Assembly: GCF_028285715.1 (NCBI RefSeq)
Contig: NZ_JANQOO010000005.1
Coordinates: 37,315 to 101,314 of the forward strand
DNA: 64,000 nt
Source of the DNA: Ulvibacterium sp.
Lineage (GTDB): Bacteria; Bacteroidota; Bacteroidia; Flavobacteriales; Flavobacteriaceae
Direction: 5' to 3'
Shown here: piece after piece, positions 25,159-33,595 of the stretch
Numbering within the stretch: the first letter of the stretch is position 1
Layout of the letters: the number at the start of each line of letters is the position of its first letter
Made by a program: the position numbers and the translations under genes
The notes under the pieces: generated by a model
Databases searched by the model: none
What the model was told of the DNA's origin: nothing
The model's input: only the letters and a program-made list of their open reading frames with translations

Positions 25159-27078
25159 TTATTGCAAATAGTTTACCACCTCGGTCATGGCGGCCTGTAC
25201 CGCATCTTCCTCAAAGTAAAGCTGTTGTTGGTTGTATTCGTTGAGCCATTTAATGTCCTTTTTCCCTTTGATCAATTCATAGAACTCCTTGGTTCCCTGG
25301 GGTACGGCACCACTCTCACTGTGTACGATAAACACGGGTTGTGCAATATCCTTACCTATGGAGATGCCGTCAAAGGTAAGCCATGGTTCCCAACTGCTTA
25401 CGGCAAAACGGTTATCGTATTTTGGTCCGGCGGCCTTGGCCGGATTCAAATAGTAATCAAAGGCACCCTGGGGCACGTACATGGCACTTAGGGGGTCTAG
25501 TTCGCTGGCGGCCAATACATATTCCATGGTACCAGTTTCTGCATACTTCCGTTTTGCTTGTTTAGAAGCTTCCAATAAACCCTCGGTACCTCCGGGACGC
25601 ATGTCATAAATACTTTTTGCTATGGCAGGGTTGTGCAACCAAGGGGCTACCAGGACCAATTTCTTGATACGGGTATCTTGGGCAGTGGCATGTGCCATAT
25701 AACCGGAGCTGGCGCAGACACCGAGAGCGGATAGCTCATCCGTATCAATATTGGGATGTGTCTCCAAGTAATCCACGGCCGCCCTGATATCCGCTATTTT
25801 TAGACGGTAATCCTCCACTTGCCTCGGCTGTCCCTCACTTTCTCCAAACCCTGTGAAATCAAAGGTCATAGTAATAAAACCATCTTGGGCCAATACACTG
25901 GCATATTCATCGGGCATCTGTTCCTTGATGCTTGTCCAACTTCCGGTAACGATGGCGGCCGGATACTTTTGAGTCGCATCAAAGTTCGGTGGAAGGAACA
26001 GATGTCCTTTCAGGTTTGCACCGTTACTATTAAAGGTGATTTCCTTTAGGGTTACGCCGCTGTCCGTAGCAGCCCCGGCTTTATGTACCGAATAATGGGC
26101 AGGCTTTAATCCGGGCCATCCGTTGAGGAGAACGTTGGGATTAAAATACTCCACAAAGTTCTCTATTTTATGGTCTTTCAAGGTGAATATCCCTATGTAG
26201 CTGTTATTGTAGGGTTTACCTTCGTTGGTGGTAATCGTACCCTGGTACTTGGCTATATATACATCGGGATTTTGGGTGGTGAAATACGCGGTTTCATAGG
26301 ACTGCTGATAGCCCATTACACCGGTATACTGATTTTTGATGGCATTTGTTCCCTCCAGTTGTTTTGGAAAGTTCCCAGGGGCAAGGGGCATTATTTGTTT
26401 GGCATCGGTAGTAAAGGAGGACAAAACATTTTCCAATTTTCGGGCTTCAAGCGCTTCAAAGAAGTTTTGGATTGCGGCTGTCTTTTGGGAATCGGTCTTG
26501 GCAAAGGCATTGATATTTCCATCCTGAACGCGCTTTAGGGCCAATTGCGGTAAGGAGGTGTCGCCGGCCTGATCATAAAGTGAGGCATCGATACGGGCCA
26601 ATTTCCACGCCCCATTTTCTTTGATGTATTCGGTATCATAACCCACAAAGACGGTCCAATCCCTATTGTCCAAATAATGTGTGGCGATACCGTCAAAAGT
26701 GGCCGTTGCCCGATTTCCCGCGATCCAAATCGCAAAGTTGTGTATCTGGTGTACAGTCCTGTCAAAACCGGGTAATAATTGTCGCCATCCGTTAACAATG
26801 GTTTCCGGGGTCTTAAATCCGGCGTCGCCGCCCAAAGAGGTGTAATCAACATATACCGAATCCGTCATAGTGGATTTTACGGTTTCCCAATTCCTTTGGT
26901 CCGTGGCGCTAAAAAGTAGTTCCGCTACGGTTTGGATGCTTGCCTTTTCGGTCGCCATTTCTTTCTGTATGGTCTCTGTGGTATTCATAGCTTTTTCATT
27001 TTGATTTTTGTTTTTTTGATTTCCGTTCGTGCAGGCCGATAATCCGATTATCATTCCTGCGAGTATCCAAGCTTTCAT
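25159..27078 (-). CDS. Lipoprotein fusing two SnoaL-like domains to an alpha/beta hydrolase
   Basis: A 639-residue three-domain lipoprotein (lipobox Cys16, GLSAC). Residues 45 to 175 are a first NTF2/SnoaL-like domain (VAELLFSATDQRNWETVKSTMTDSVYVDYTSLGG). Residues 198 to 320 are a second (AAIQNFFEALEARKLENVLSSFTTDA, YFNPNVLLNGW). From 340 an alpha/beta hydrolase of the DLH/YcjY-like group has FDFTGFGESEG and the nucleophile elbow GVCASSGYMA with Ser457. The C-terminal segment where a catalytic His is expected reads YNQQQLYFEEDAV: no His, Gln in its place. Activity is therefore uncertain or uses another base. Stress-related detoxification is suggested by the aldo/keto reductase downstream and the AraC gene upstream, but this is inference. 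Confidence 0.8.
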   Translation of the reverse strand: MKAWILAGMIIGLSACTNGNQKNKNQNEKAMNTTETIQKEMATEKASIQTVAELLFSATDQRNWETVKSTMTDSVYVDYTSLGGDAGFKTPETIVNGWRQLLPGFDRTVHQIHNFAIWIAGNRATATFDGIATHYLDNRDWTVFVGYDTEYIKENGAWKLARIDASLYDQAGDTSLPQLALKRVQDGNINAFAKTDSQKTAAIQNFFEALEARKLENVLSSFTTDAKQIMPLAPGNFPKQLEGTNAIKNQYTGVMGYQQSYETAYFTTQNPDVYIAKYQGTITTNEGKPYNNSYIGIFTLKDHKIENFVEYFNPNVLLNGWPGLKPAHYSVHKAGAATDSGVTLKEITFNSNGANLKGHLFLPPNFDATQKYPAAIVTGSWTSIKEQMPDEYASVLAQDGFITMTFDFTGFGESEGQPRQVEDYRLKIADIRAAVDYLETHPNIDTDELSALGVCASSGYMAHATAQDTRIKKLVLVAPWLHNPAIAKSIYDMRPGGTEGLLEASKQAKRKYAETGTMEYVLAASELDPLSAMYVPQGAFDYYLNPAKAAGPKYDNRFAVSSWEPWLTFDGISIGKDIAQPVFIVHSESGAVPQGTKEFYELIKGKKDIKWLNEYNQQQLYFEEDAVQAAMTEVVNYLQ

Positions 27079-27202
27079 AGTATTTCTTGTTTTTTAATTT
27101 GATACTACAAAACTATGGGCCTTGAGAGCCTAATGCACTACGGAATTCGAAGCAAGAAGTACGGAATTCAAATGAACCGCAAAAAAAGAATAAAATGTAT
27201 AC

Positions 27203-28117
27203 CTATTTCAAGGTATTTCTATACTGTGAAGGGGTCATTTTCATCCTGCTTTTAAAGAAGTTGGCAAAATGATTGGGATAGTTGTAATACAGATCAAAGG
27301 CAATTTCCTTTACACTTTTATCGGTATGGGAAAGCTTGGATTTGGCTAGATTTAGAACATGGGCATAAATGATATCCGAAGCAGACCGATCGGTAATTCG
27401 TTTTACTATAGCGTTAAAATGATTGGGATGTAAATTCAGTTGCTCGGCATAATACTGTACCTGGCTGGGCAAGGCATTGGGATAGCGCTGCCCGGGATGA
27501 AAGGCGAGGTCCAATTGCGTTTTAAAACGACTTACCACCGCTAGGTCCTGGGAGCGTTGTGCCGTGGTTACCGAGGACTTGTCCACGGAATAGTCGTAAA
27601 GTCGGGCTACCTTATTTAACGCAATGTGAACGTAGTGTCTAATAATTTCCTCGGCATTGGCTTTATCGGAGCGATGCTCCTTATACATATCCTCAAAAAG
27701 GTCCACAAACAAATGGGCATCCTCTTCGCTTATTTCCAGGGGAATGGTATTATCGATAAGCAAAAAGGGAAACGTTTCCGTTATACGCTTGCGCGAAAGG
27801 GCCCCGCGATAGAAGTCTTCGGAGAAAATGATATAGAAACCTTCCCAGTCGGGCGCTATATCCCATTGTATGATTTGATAGGGCGAGTTAAAAAATAGCG
27901 TGGCTTTTTTGTTTTCCGTGGTATAGTTTCCGGACTTGGCATATCCACCGCCGTCCAGTTTCAAGGCCAGCGCATAAAACTCGTGCTTAAAAGGGGGCAT
28001 TTGTGGCTTTACTTGGCCCATATTTTCCTCAAAACTTCGGATATCAAAGAAATCCCACTTTGGTTCCGAGATGCCTATACCCTTACAATAGGCCTCCAAT
28101 GTTGAAAAGTGCTGCAT
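27203..28117 (-). CDS. AraC-family transcriptional regulator
   Basis: A 304-residue regulator with an N-terminal cupin-like sensor (about residues 1 to 160, with HEFYALALKLDGGGYAKSGNYTTENKKATLFFNSPYQ) and a C-terminal AraC DNA-binding domain of two helix-turn-helix units: QVQYYAEQLNLHPNHFNAIVKRITDRSASDII and KSVKEIAFDLYYNYPNHFANFFKSRMKMTPSQYRNTLK. It is the usual type next to aldo/keto reductases and stress hydrolases. It lies 124 bases upstream of the hydrolase/reductase operon on the same strand and is the likely activator of it. The inducer is unknown. Confidence 0.9.
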   Translation of the reverse strand: MQHFSTLEAYCKGIGISEPKWDFFDIRSFEENMGQVKPQMPPFKHEFYALALKLDGGGYAKSGNYTTENKKATLFFNSPYQIIQWDIAPDWEGFYIIFSEDFYRGALSRKRITETFPFLLIDNTIPLEISEEDAHLFVDLFEDMYKEHRSDKANAEEIIRHYVHIALNKVARLYDYSVDKSSVTTAQRSQDLAVVSRFKTQLDLAFHPGQRYPNALPSQVQYYAEQLNLHPNHFNAIVKRITDRSASDIIYAHVLNLAKSKLSHTDKSVKEIAFDLYYNYPNHFANFFKSRMKMTPSQYRNTLK

Positions 28118-28444
28118 TGCCCTGAAATGCTTTAAGGGTATAAAGTACTAAAGAATCGCAAATCCAAATAATATCGGACACAACTATTTTTAATGGGGAA
28201 AGTTGAAATGAAGATTTGGAAATCAAATCCTTTCCTTTTTATAAGGTTTTGAGGATATAGCAGGGCTCGAAATACGGCAACTGTTTCCACACCACAATAT
28301 CCTCCGGTTTCACAACAAAAGGAGACCTCCGGACTGCGTTTCATCGATTAATTTTGTACTTTTTCCGAAAACATAACTTTTTTGTAAGTAAATTCTTTAT
28401 AAATCCAGATTTTGACTTAGTACTGGAACCTATACTTTTTAACT
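28118..28444. promoter_or_regulatory. Divergent intergenic region between AraC and LRR genes
   Basis: A 327-base gap between divergent starts with no convincing ORF. It must hold promoters for the AraC gene (minus) and the LRR gene (plus). A/T-rich stretches near 28350-28440 are suitable for a promoter, but I cannot assign boxes with confidence. Confidence 0.35.
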
Positions 28445-29335
28445 ATGCAAAAACGTTTCTACCTCGTACTAGTTTTTCTATACACCTCCGCAACACTTTT
28501 TGCCGGGGTCTCCAAAAGGGAAAAGGAAATACTTATCGATTTTTATAAAAGTACCCAAGGTGAAGGTTGGACCATTAAGTGGGATTTCTCCGAACCGGTT
28601 TCCACATGGCATGGTGTGGAAGTAAGAAAAGGGAAGGTGGTATCCCTTTCGCTCTTCAACAATAATCTGGGTGGGACCTTGCCTTATTCCTTGGGCAAGT
28701 TGAAGCATTTGGAAGTATTGAACCTGGCCTTTAACCGTATAAGCGGAACTATTCCGGAAAGTATTGTGCTTTTAAAGGAATTAAGGGTGCTGCGATTGGG
28801 AAAGAACGACTTTACGGGCACAATCCCCAAGGCCATAGAAAATCTTATAAATTTGGAGGTACTGGATCTGTTTGCCAATACACTTTCCGGTGAAATTCCC
28901 AAAGGTCTGGGAAATTTGAAAAAAATGAAATCACTTTATCTTTCGGACAACCAGTTTATCGGTTCACTTCCTGAGGAATTGGGGAACATGGAATCTTTGG
29001 AACGTTTGGAACTGTCCGAGAACCGAATAGAGGGAAGTATTCCTGAGGATATGGCACGGCTCAAAAACTTGAATACCTTGGTCCTTTCCGAAAATGCATT
29101 TTCAGGGAGGGTTCCCGAAGGTATTTTGTCCTTGCCACAACTTGGGCAGCTTCAGCTTCAACATAACCTTTTGAATACCTTTGATCTTGGGAATATCGAT
29201 ACAATGCGTGAAAACCTGGCCATTTTTGATTTTGACGGAAATGGGCAGGACTTCAAGAAAAGGGATTTCAAAAACTTTAGTCTCGACGCGGAAATTGGTA
29301 CCGCGGATACGAAGTTTGAGGATATCGACGATTAG
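28445..29335 (+). CDS. Secreted leucine-rich-repeat protein (plant-type LRR)
   Basis: A 296-residue exported protein with a signal peptide (MQKRFYLVLVFLYTSATLFAG). An N-terminal cap (KEILIDFYKSTQGEGWTIKWDFSEPVSTWHGVEV) is followed by about seven 24-residue repeats of the plant-specific type xxGxIPxxLxxLxxLxxLxLxxN, from about residue 75 to 245 (RISGTIPESI, DFTGTIPKAI, TLSGEIPKGL, QFIGSLPEEL, RIEGSIPEDM, AFSGRVPEGI). The tail is acidic (DAEIGTADTKFEDIDD). Such proteins bind other proteins or glycans at the cell surface. There is no type IX secretion tail. A hairpin follows at 29588. Confidence 0.9.
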   Translation: MQKRFYLVLVFLYTSATLFAGVSKREKEILIDFYKSTQGEGWTIKWDFSEPVSTWHGVEVRKGKVVSLSLFNNNLGGTLPYSLGKLKHLEVLNLAFNRISGTIPESIVLLKELRVLRLGKNDFTGTIPKAIENLINLEVLDLFANTLSGEIPKGLGNLKKMKSLYLSDNQFIGSLPEELGNMESLERLELSENRIEGSIPEDMARLKNLNTLVLSENAFSGRVPEGILSLPQLGQLQLQHNLLNTFDLGNIDTMRENLAIFDFDGNGQDFKKRDFKNFSLDAEIGTADTKFEDIDD

Positions 29336-29666
29336 GTTTATTCTTTTCTTCCTTTCTTACTTACTTTCAGATAGAATTTCTACTATCCTATCTACACCTG
29401 CGCATTCGGGGAAACGAATGCTTTGTAGAATATCCCTACCTGGATATTTGGGGACTACACCTTAAATTACTTCAAAAAATTAAGAAATTCCATATACTGA
29501 ATAATCAACTCCGTACGTTTTAAATAAGAGGATTCGCTCAAAAATAAAAATAAAAACCACATGTTTTTTTTGTTTTACAATTAAAAACAAAGGGTTGGCA
29601 ACAAGTATTTTCCTAGAACCCTTTGCTCTTTTACATTGTAATCCTAATTCATAAAATTACGTAACG
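29336..29666. other. Non-coding gap with one hairpin
   Basis: 331 bases between two plus-strand genes, very A/T-rich on the right. Apart from the inverted repeat at 29588-29625 I see no gene or conserved motif. Confidence 0.5.
29588..29625 (+). terminator. Inverted repeat, possible terminator
   Basis: CAAAGGGTT and AACCCTTTG form a perfect 9-bp stem with a 20-base loop, followed by CTCTTTT. It could end the LRR transcript far downstream of the stop or sit in the response-regulator leader. The large loop makes it a weak terminator. Confidence 0.35.
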
Positions 29667-30059
29667 ATGTACACAGAAATCTATTTGGTAGACGATTTGG
29701 AAATGACGAATGTAATGCATCAGGTGCTGTTTCGGCAATTGGGAATGGAGGACAGGATAAATGCCTATACCAATCCCGAAGAAGCTTTGGATTCCTTGCG
29801 TATGGACAAGGACAATGCCGCGCAGAAATTGGTTCTTTTGGATATATGCATGCCCGAAATGACAGGTTTTGAATTTTTGGAATTCATGGTTCTGGAGGAA
29901 TTTCCGGAGAGCATAGATGTGATTATCGTGACTTCTTCGACGGAACCGGCTGATAAAATTTTGGCGGAACAATATCCACAGTTTGTAAAAGGCTTTGTTC
30001 AAAAACCCCTACAGATCGAAAACTTGGTGGAGATTATGTCCGGTTCTTATTGTATGTAG
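29667..30059 (+). CDS. Single-domain response regulator
   Basis: A 130-residue receiver domain without an output domain. Acidic pocket Asp9-Asp10 (YLVDDLEM), phosphorylation site Asp59 (LLDICMPEMTG), switch Thr89/Ser90 (IIVTSST) and Lys113 (VQKPL) are all present, so it should accept phosphate from a histidine kinase. No kinase is adjacent, so it is an orphan, likely acting in a phosphorelay or by protein contact. It is convergent with the methyltransferase gene. Confidence 0.9.
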   Translation: MYTEIYLVDDLEMTNVMHQVLFRQLGMEDRINAYTNPEEALDSLRMDKDNAAQKLVLLDICMPEMTGFEFLEFMVLEEFPESIDVIIVTSSTEPADKILAEQYPQFVKGFVQKPLQIENLVEIMSGSYCM

Positions 30060-30104
30060 TTTTCCCGGGCCTCAACCCCTTTTTGATGGTATAGTAGTTT
30101 CCTA

Positions 30105-30674
30105 TCAATTTTTTGCGCCGAGCAATACTAGGGAATCTCCCTGGTCAAATTCGGTATAACTTTCAATGGAAAGGATCTTAAAGTATGGCCCAAAGGCTTC
30201 TTTGAGACTTTCTTTGGTATGATACTTTACAAAAAGACCCTTAAAAATTTCTGAACCTTTCCCCTTCCAAAAGGAATGACAGATTACACCCTTCGTCTGA
30301 AGCACTTCATGTTGTCTTTTGACCGAGTCAACCAGTTCATTTTCATTGAGATGGTGCAGTACTTTATTGGAATACAGGCCATCAAATTTCGTATCGGTCC
30401 GTAAAGTCGTTGCATCCAATTCAAGAAACGTTTGGTTCGGGTTTTCCGTCTTTAGATGATTCAAAAACGCAATAGAGCTGTCCGACCCGGTAACACGGTA
30501 GGATTTATTCAAAATTTTCCAATCCGTTCCAGGACCTGAACCTATTTCGAGCAAAGTGGATCCTGGTTCCAAAACGTGCTGCAATTTTTCAATAAGTTGT
30601 TTTCCGTTGACATCCTTTGCCAGACGGATGTATTCTTCTACAGATTCTTTGGTTTTATAATATTCCCCTTCCAT
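30105..30674 (-). CDS. Class I SAM-dependent methyltransferase
   Basis: A 189-residue cytoplasmic methyltransferase from the ATG at 30674 (MEGEYYKTKESVEEYIRLAK). A longer frame overlaps the upstream gene by 86 bases and its extra residues look like a translation of that gene's end, so it is rejected. SAM-binding motif I is LLEIGSGPGTDW (about residues 37 to 48), followed by VTGSDSSIAFL (motif II acidic residue) and FDGLYSNKVLHHLNE (motif IV/post). The substrate is unknown; close relatives are Methyltransf_11/25-type enzymes. Operon with the membrane-protein gene 41 bases upstream. Confidence 0.85.
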   Translation of the reverse strand: MEGEYYKTKESVEEYIRLAKDVNGKQLIEKLQHVLEPGSTLLEIGSGPGTDWKILNKSYRVTGSDSSIAFLNHLKTENPNQTFLELDATTLRTDTKFDGLYSNKVLHHLNENELVDSVKRQHEVLQTKGVICHSFWKGKGSEIFKGLFVKYHTKESLKEAFGPYFKILSIESYTEFDQGDSLVLLGAKN

Positions 30675-30714
30675 CCTTATTTCAGAATCCTTTGCTTTCG
30701 GCTTTTCGAATTGT

Positions 30715-31410
30715 TTAATTGGGTTCAATTCCTTTTTTCCTACGTAAAGATAGAATTTGCCCAATACTTGCCAAATGTGAGAGAAATACCAAGGGAACAA
30801 TTATCGTTGGAAGCCAGACCAACGGAAAATAGGTTACCCCGATATTCGGTTGGTCAAAGGCCATTTTCTGAAACGGTGTTTGCCCACTTAACACGGCAAT
30901 GGTGAGGATATTCAACAATAGTCCCAGACAAACCATGTTCCAAAGCAGTAGCCCGTTGAGATTAACCTTCTTGTTTACGAAGACCAAATAATACAGAATA
31001 GGTGCCGAAAGCCCGGAGAGAATATCAAAATTGTAGCCTTCGAATGTCATCAATTTCGGTACCAAGCCTTCTAGGAACACAGAATAGAGTACCAATTCCA
31101 CCGGTATCCTGACAACGTGTACTAATGTTAACCATTTTAAATCCAGGTTTTCCATAAACCTTTTACCCTTTTTGGTAATGGGCAATAACAGGACAAAAAG
31201 CAGTACGGGCCCCAACAAAAAAACAAACCGGGGCGGTATGGTATCCTGTTCTAGATAAAAACCGTTGAGCCCTAGAATGCCTACTAGGCTACCCCATATA
31301 AGGATGAATAGTACCACCCTTCTATTTCCCGAAGCCTTGAAAAATAACCAAACAGAGGCTATTGTGGTAAGGGTAAACCCAAGTGCGGTGAAAACTGATA
31401 TTCCTGCCAT
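30715..31410 (-). CDS. Seven-helix-type membrane protein, function unknown
   Basis: A 231-residue protein with about seven hydrophobic segments (FTALGFTLTTIASVWLFF, VVLFILIWGSLVGILGL, FVFLLGPVLLFVLLLPI, VELVLYSVFLEGLV, LSAPILYYLVFVNK, LLLWNMVCLGLLLNILTIAVL and FPLVWLPTIIVPLVFLSHL). No catalytic motif can be seen. It resembles conserved hypothetical flavobacterial integral membrane proteins. It is immediately downstream of the Crp-type regulator gene (72 bases) and upstream of the methyltransferase, on one strand. Confidence 0.7.
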   Translation of the reverse strand: MAGISVFTALGFTLTTIASVWLFFKASGNRRVVLFILIWGSLVGILGLNGFYLEQDTIPPRFVFLLGPVLLFVLLLPITKKGKRFMENLDLKWLTLVHVVRIPVELVLYSVFLEGLVPKLMTFEGYNFDILSGLSAPILYYLVFVNKKVNLNGLLLWNMVCLGLLLNILTIAVLSGQTPFQKMAFDQPNIGVTYFPLVWLPTIIVPLVFLSHLASIGQILSLRRKKGIEPN

Positions 31411-31482
31411 TTTTTGATTTTAGGCCAAAGTTCCAACGAATTTTATGAGGATCAATTGACAAAAGGCAAGAAATGGAAAGGG

Positions 31483-32061
31483 TTACCGTTTTTTTCGCAA
31501 CCTGCTTAACGTACTGTCCGTAATACCCAGATAAGAGGCCACATACTTTAAAGGCGAGTATTGTAAAATCTTGGGTTTTGAAAATAACAGATCTTGATAG
31601 CGTTGTTCGGCCGTGCGATTGATCATCCCATAGTTTCTTTTTTTAGAGGAGATAAATTCCTTTACCAGGATGGCCCGTCCAAAATCCCTAAAAGCAACTT
31701 TATTGTGAAAAAGCGCATTGAGTTCCTCATAGGAAATTCTAAAGCCAAAACATTCTGTAATCGCTTGAATGTTAGCTTCCGATTGGACACGGTTGAAAAA
31801 GGAAGTGACCTCAAAGACTACATTGTTTTCCGTAAAAAAATCCGTAGTGATTTCGTCACCATTTAAATCGTACAAAAAAGTCCGCATCAAACCTTGTTGA
31901 AGGTAGAAATAATCATCACTGATTTGATTTTCATTTACCAGGAGCTCCCCCTTTTTAAGTTGCAATGGACGGAAAGCGTTGGCAATTTCAGAAGCATCCT
32001 CCTGCGAAATGGGAACGATATCCAAAATGAAGTCTATGAGTAAATCCCGATTTTTAGTCAT
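31483..32061 (-). CDS. Crp/Fnr-family transcriptional regulator
   Basis: A 192-residue regulator. The N-terminal cNMP-binding fold has LQLKKGELLVNENQISDDYFYLQQGLMRTFLYDLNGDEITTDFF, and the C-terminal winged helix-turn-helix is QYSPLKYVASYLGITDSTLSRLRKKR. No canonical cAMP-binding Arg-Ser motif is present, as in most Bacteroidota members, so the effector is unknown. The next genes on the strand (membrane protein, methyltransferase) may be its targets. Same family and arrangement as the regulator at 21705-22295. Confidence 0.85.
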   Translation of the reverse strand: MTKNRDLLIDFILDIVPISQEDASEIANAFRPLQLKKGELLVNENQISDDYFYLQQGLMRTFLYDLNGDEITTDFFTENNVVFEVTSFFNRVQSEANIQAITECFGFRISYEELNALFHNKVAFRDFGRAILVKEFISSKKRNYGMINRTAEQRYQDLLFSKPKILQYSPLKYVASYLGITDSTLSRLRKKR

Positions 32062-32150
32062 CTTTTCGGGTATTGGAAAGGTTTGTCGGCATGGGTTTCA
32101 TGTAACAATTGCAGTGTACAGTACTAGCAATCCATATTCTTTGCCTTGAT

Positions 32151-33584
32151 TTAGGCAAACAGATCCAAAATAGGTTTTCCTTGTCCGTCCGGGGTGGTAT
32201 AGAAAGGTCTTCCCTCAATAACATAGTTTGTTTCGGGATGAATGCCCAAAGCGTGATATAAGGTCTGATGTACTTGGTCTATCACTACGGTGTTTTCAAT
32301 GGACGAACAAGGTCTTTCATCCGCTGTTTTCCCGTAGACCAATCCTTTCTTTATCCCACCTCCCCATAGTAGAATGGAACTCCCGTCCGTAAAATGTCGA
32401 TGCATTCCATAGAATTTTTCATCCTCAATGATATCCGGTTGATTTACCTGATCTTTTACTTTTTTTCCAGGACGACCTTCTAGCAAGGCATCCCGACTAA
32501 ATTCACTTGCCAGCACAATGAGGGTTCTTTCCAAATGTCCCGATTCGTCCAGGTCCTTGACAAGTTGGGCCACAGGACCATCTATCAGTTCCTTCATTTT
32601 AACTACACGGCTATGTCCGTTCTCATGGGTGTCCCATCCGAGAAAGGGTTCATATTCCGTTGAAACGCTTACGAACCGGGCACCGTTCATGGCCAATCTT
32701 TTAGCGGTAAGACATCCTAAACCAAATCTTCCGGTATTATAAATGGCATATTTCTCCTTGGGCTCTTGAGTTAAATCAAATACTTGGGATTCGGGTGAAT
32801 TCAATAGGCGGTAGGATTGCTCCATGGATCGTATCAAGGATTCTCGCTGGTAGTCACTGCCTTGTTCCATTAGACTGCTCTTATTGGTCAACTCCTTATA
32901 TAGTTTATACCGGGCTTCGAACCTTTTTAAGGACATACCTTGTGGAGGCCGCACGCTATCAAGTCCGCTTGACGGGTCCGGGATTAAAAAAGGGCCATAT
33001 TCACTTCCAAGGAATCCGGCAGAATGAAAAGCCTTTAATTCCTCGCCTTCTCCCACGGTAAAACGTTGGCCCATGGCAATAAAAGGGGGAATGACCGGAT
33101 TTTTCGGTCCTAGTTCCTTTGCGATCCAGGCCCCGATATGTGGCGCTTGTACGGATTGTGGGGGTTCATAGCACGTATGCCAATGATACTGATGTCTGGT
33201 ATGAAGAATATGCCCCAGATCGGCCGATTTGTACGATCTAATGATAGCGCCCTTGTCCATAACGTTGCCAATAGATTCGAGACCCTCGGAAAAATAGAGG
33301 CCATCCACCGCTGTTGGTACTTTCGGAAATGTGCTAAGGACGCGTTTGCTCTCCACTCCCTTTTCGTAAGGCACATAGGCCTTGGGGTCGAACGTTTCGG
33401 TATGGGCCATACCTCCGGCCATCCAAAGCAGGATTACGGTATCCGCCTTGGAAGTAATGGTCGGTGCACTATTGCAGGAGCTCAAGAAACTGGCTGCGGG
33501 AATGCTCGTGGTCGCGGCGGCAAGGCTGGCCGCCCCCATTTTTTTCATAAACGCCCTACGTGAATTTTCCACAGGTTCTTCCAT
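32151..33584 (-). CDS. DUF1501 family exported protein
   Basis: A 477-residue protein of the DUF1501 family, distantly related to alkaline phosphatase/sulfatase folds. The ATG at 33584 gives MEEPVENSRRAFMKKMGAASLAAA, a Tat-like signal with RRAFMKK in place of RRxFLK and a lipobox-like SSC near residue 37. Domain landmarks: VILLWMAGGMAHTETFDPK near 50, GLGCLTAKRLAMNGARFVSVS near 290, HRHFTDGSSILLWGGGIKKGLVYG near 400 and GRPFYTTPDGQGKPI at the end. It starts 11 bases after the PSCyt/DUF1553 gene; in Planctomycetota and Bacteroidota these two families are co-encoded and presumed to work together in the periplasm. Confidence 0.85.
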   Translation of the reverse strand: MEEPVENSRRAFMKKMGAASLAAATTSIPAASFLSSCNSAPTITSKADTVILLWMAGGMAHTETFDPKAYVPYEKGVESKRVLSTFPKVPTAVDGLYFSEGLESIGNVMDKGAIIRSYKSADLGHILHTRHQYHWHTCYEPPQSVQAPHIGAWIAKELGPKNPVIPPFIAMGQRFTVGEGEELKAFHSAGFLGSEYGPFLIPDPSSGLDSVRPPQGMSLKRFEARYKLYKELTNKSSLMEQGSDYQRESLIRSMEQSYRLLNSPESQVFDLTQEPKEKYAIYNTGRFGLGCLTAKRLAMNGARFVSVSTEYEPFLGWDTHENGHSRVVKMKELIDGPVAQLVKDLDESGHLERTLIVLASEFSRDALLEGRPGKKVKDQVNQPDIIEDEKFYGMHRHFTDGSSILLWGGGIKKGLVYGKTADERPCSSIENTVVIDQVHQTLYHALGIHPETNYVIEGRPFYTTPDGQGKPILDLFA

Positions 33585-33595
33585 AATCCATATTC

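Noticed and set aside
30675..30800. A longer start for the methyltransferase overlapping the upstream membrane-protein gene
   Set aside because: The overlap is a shadow of the other gene's 3' end; the ATG at 30674 fits the methyltransferase N-terminus.
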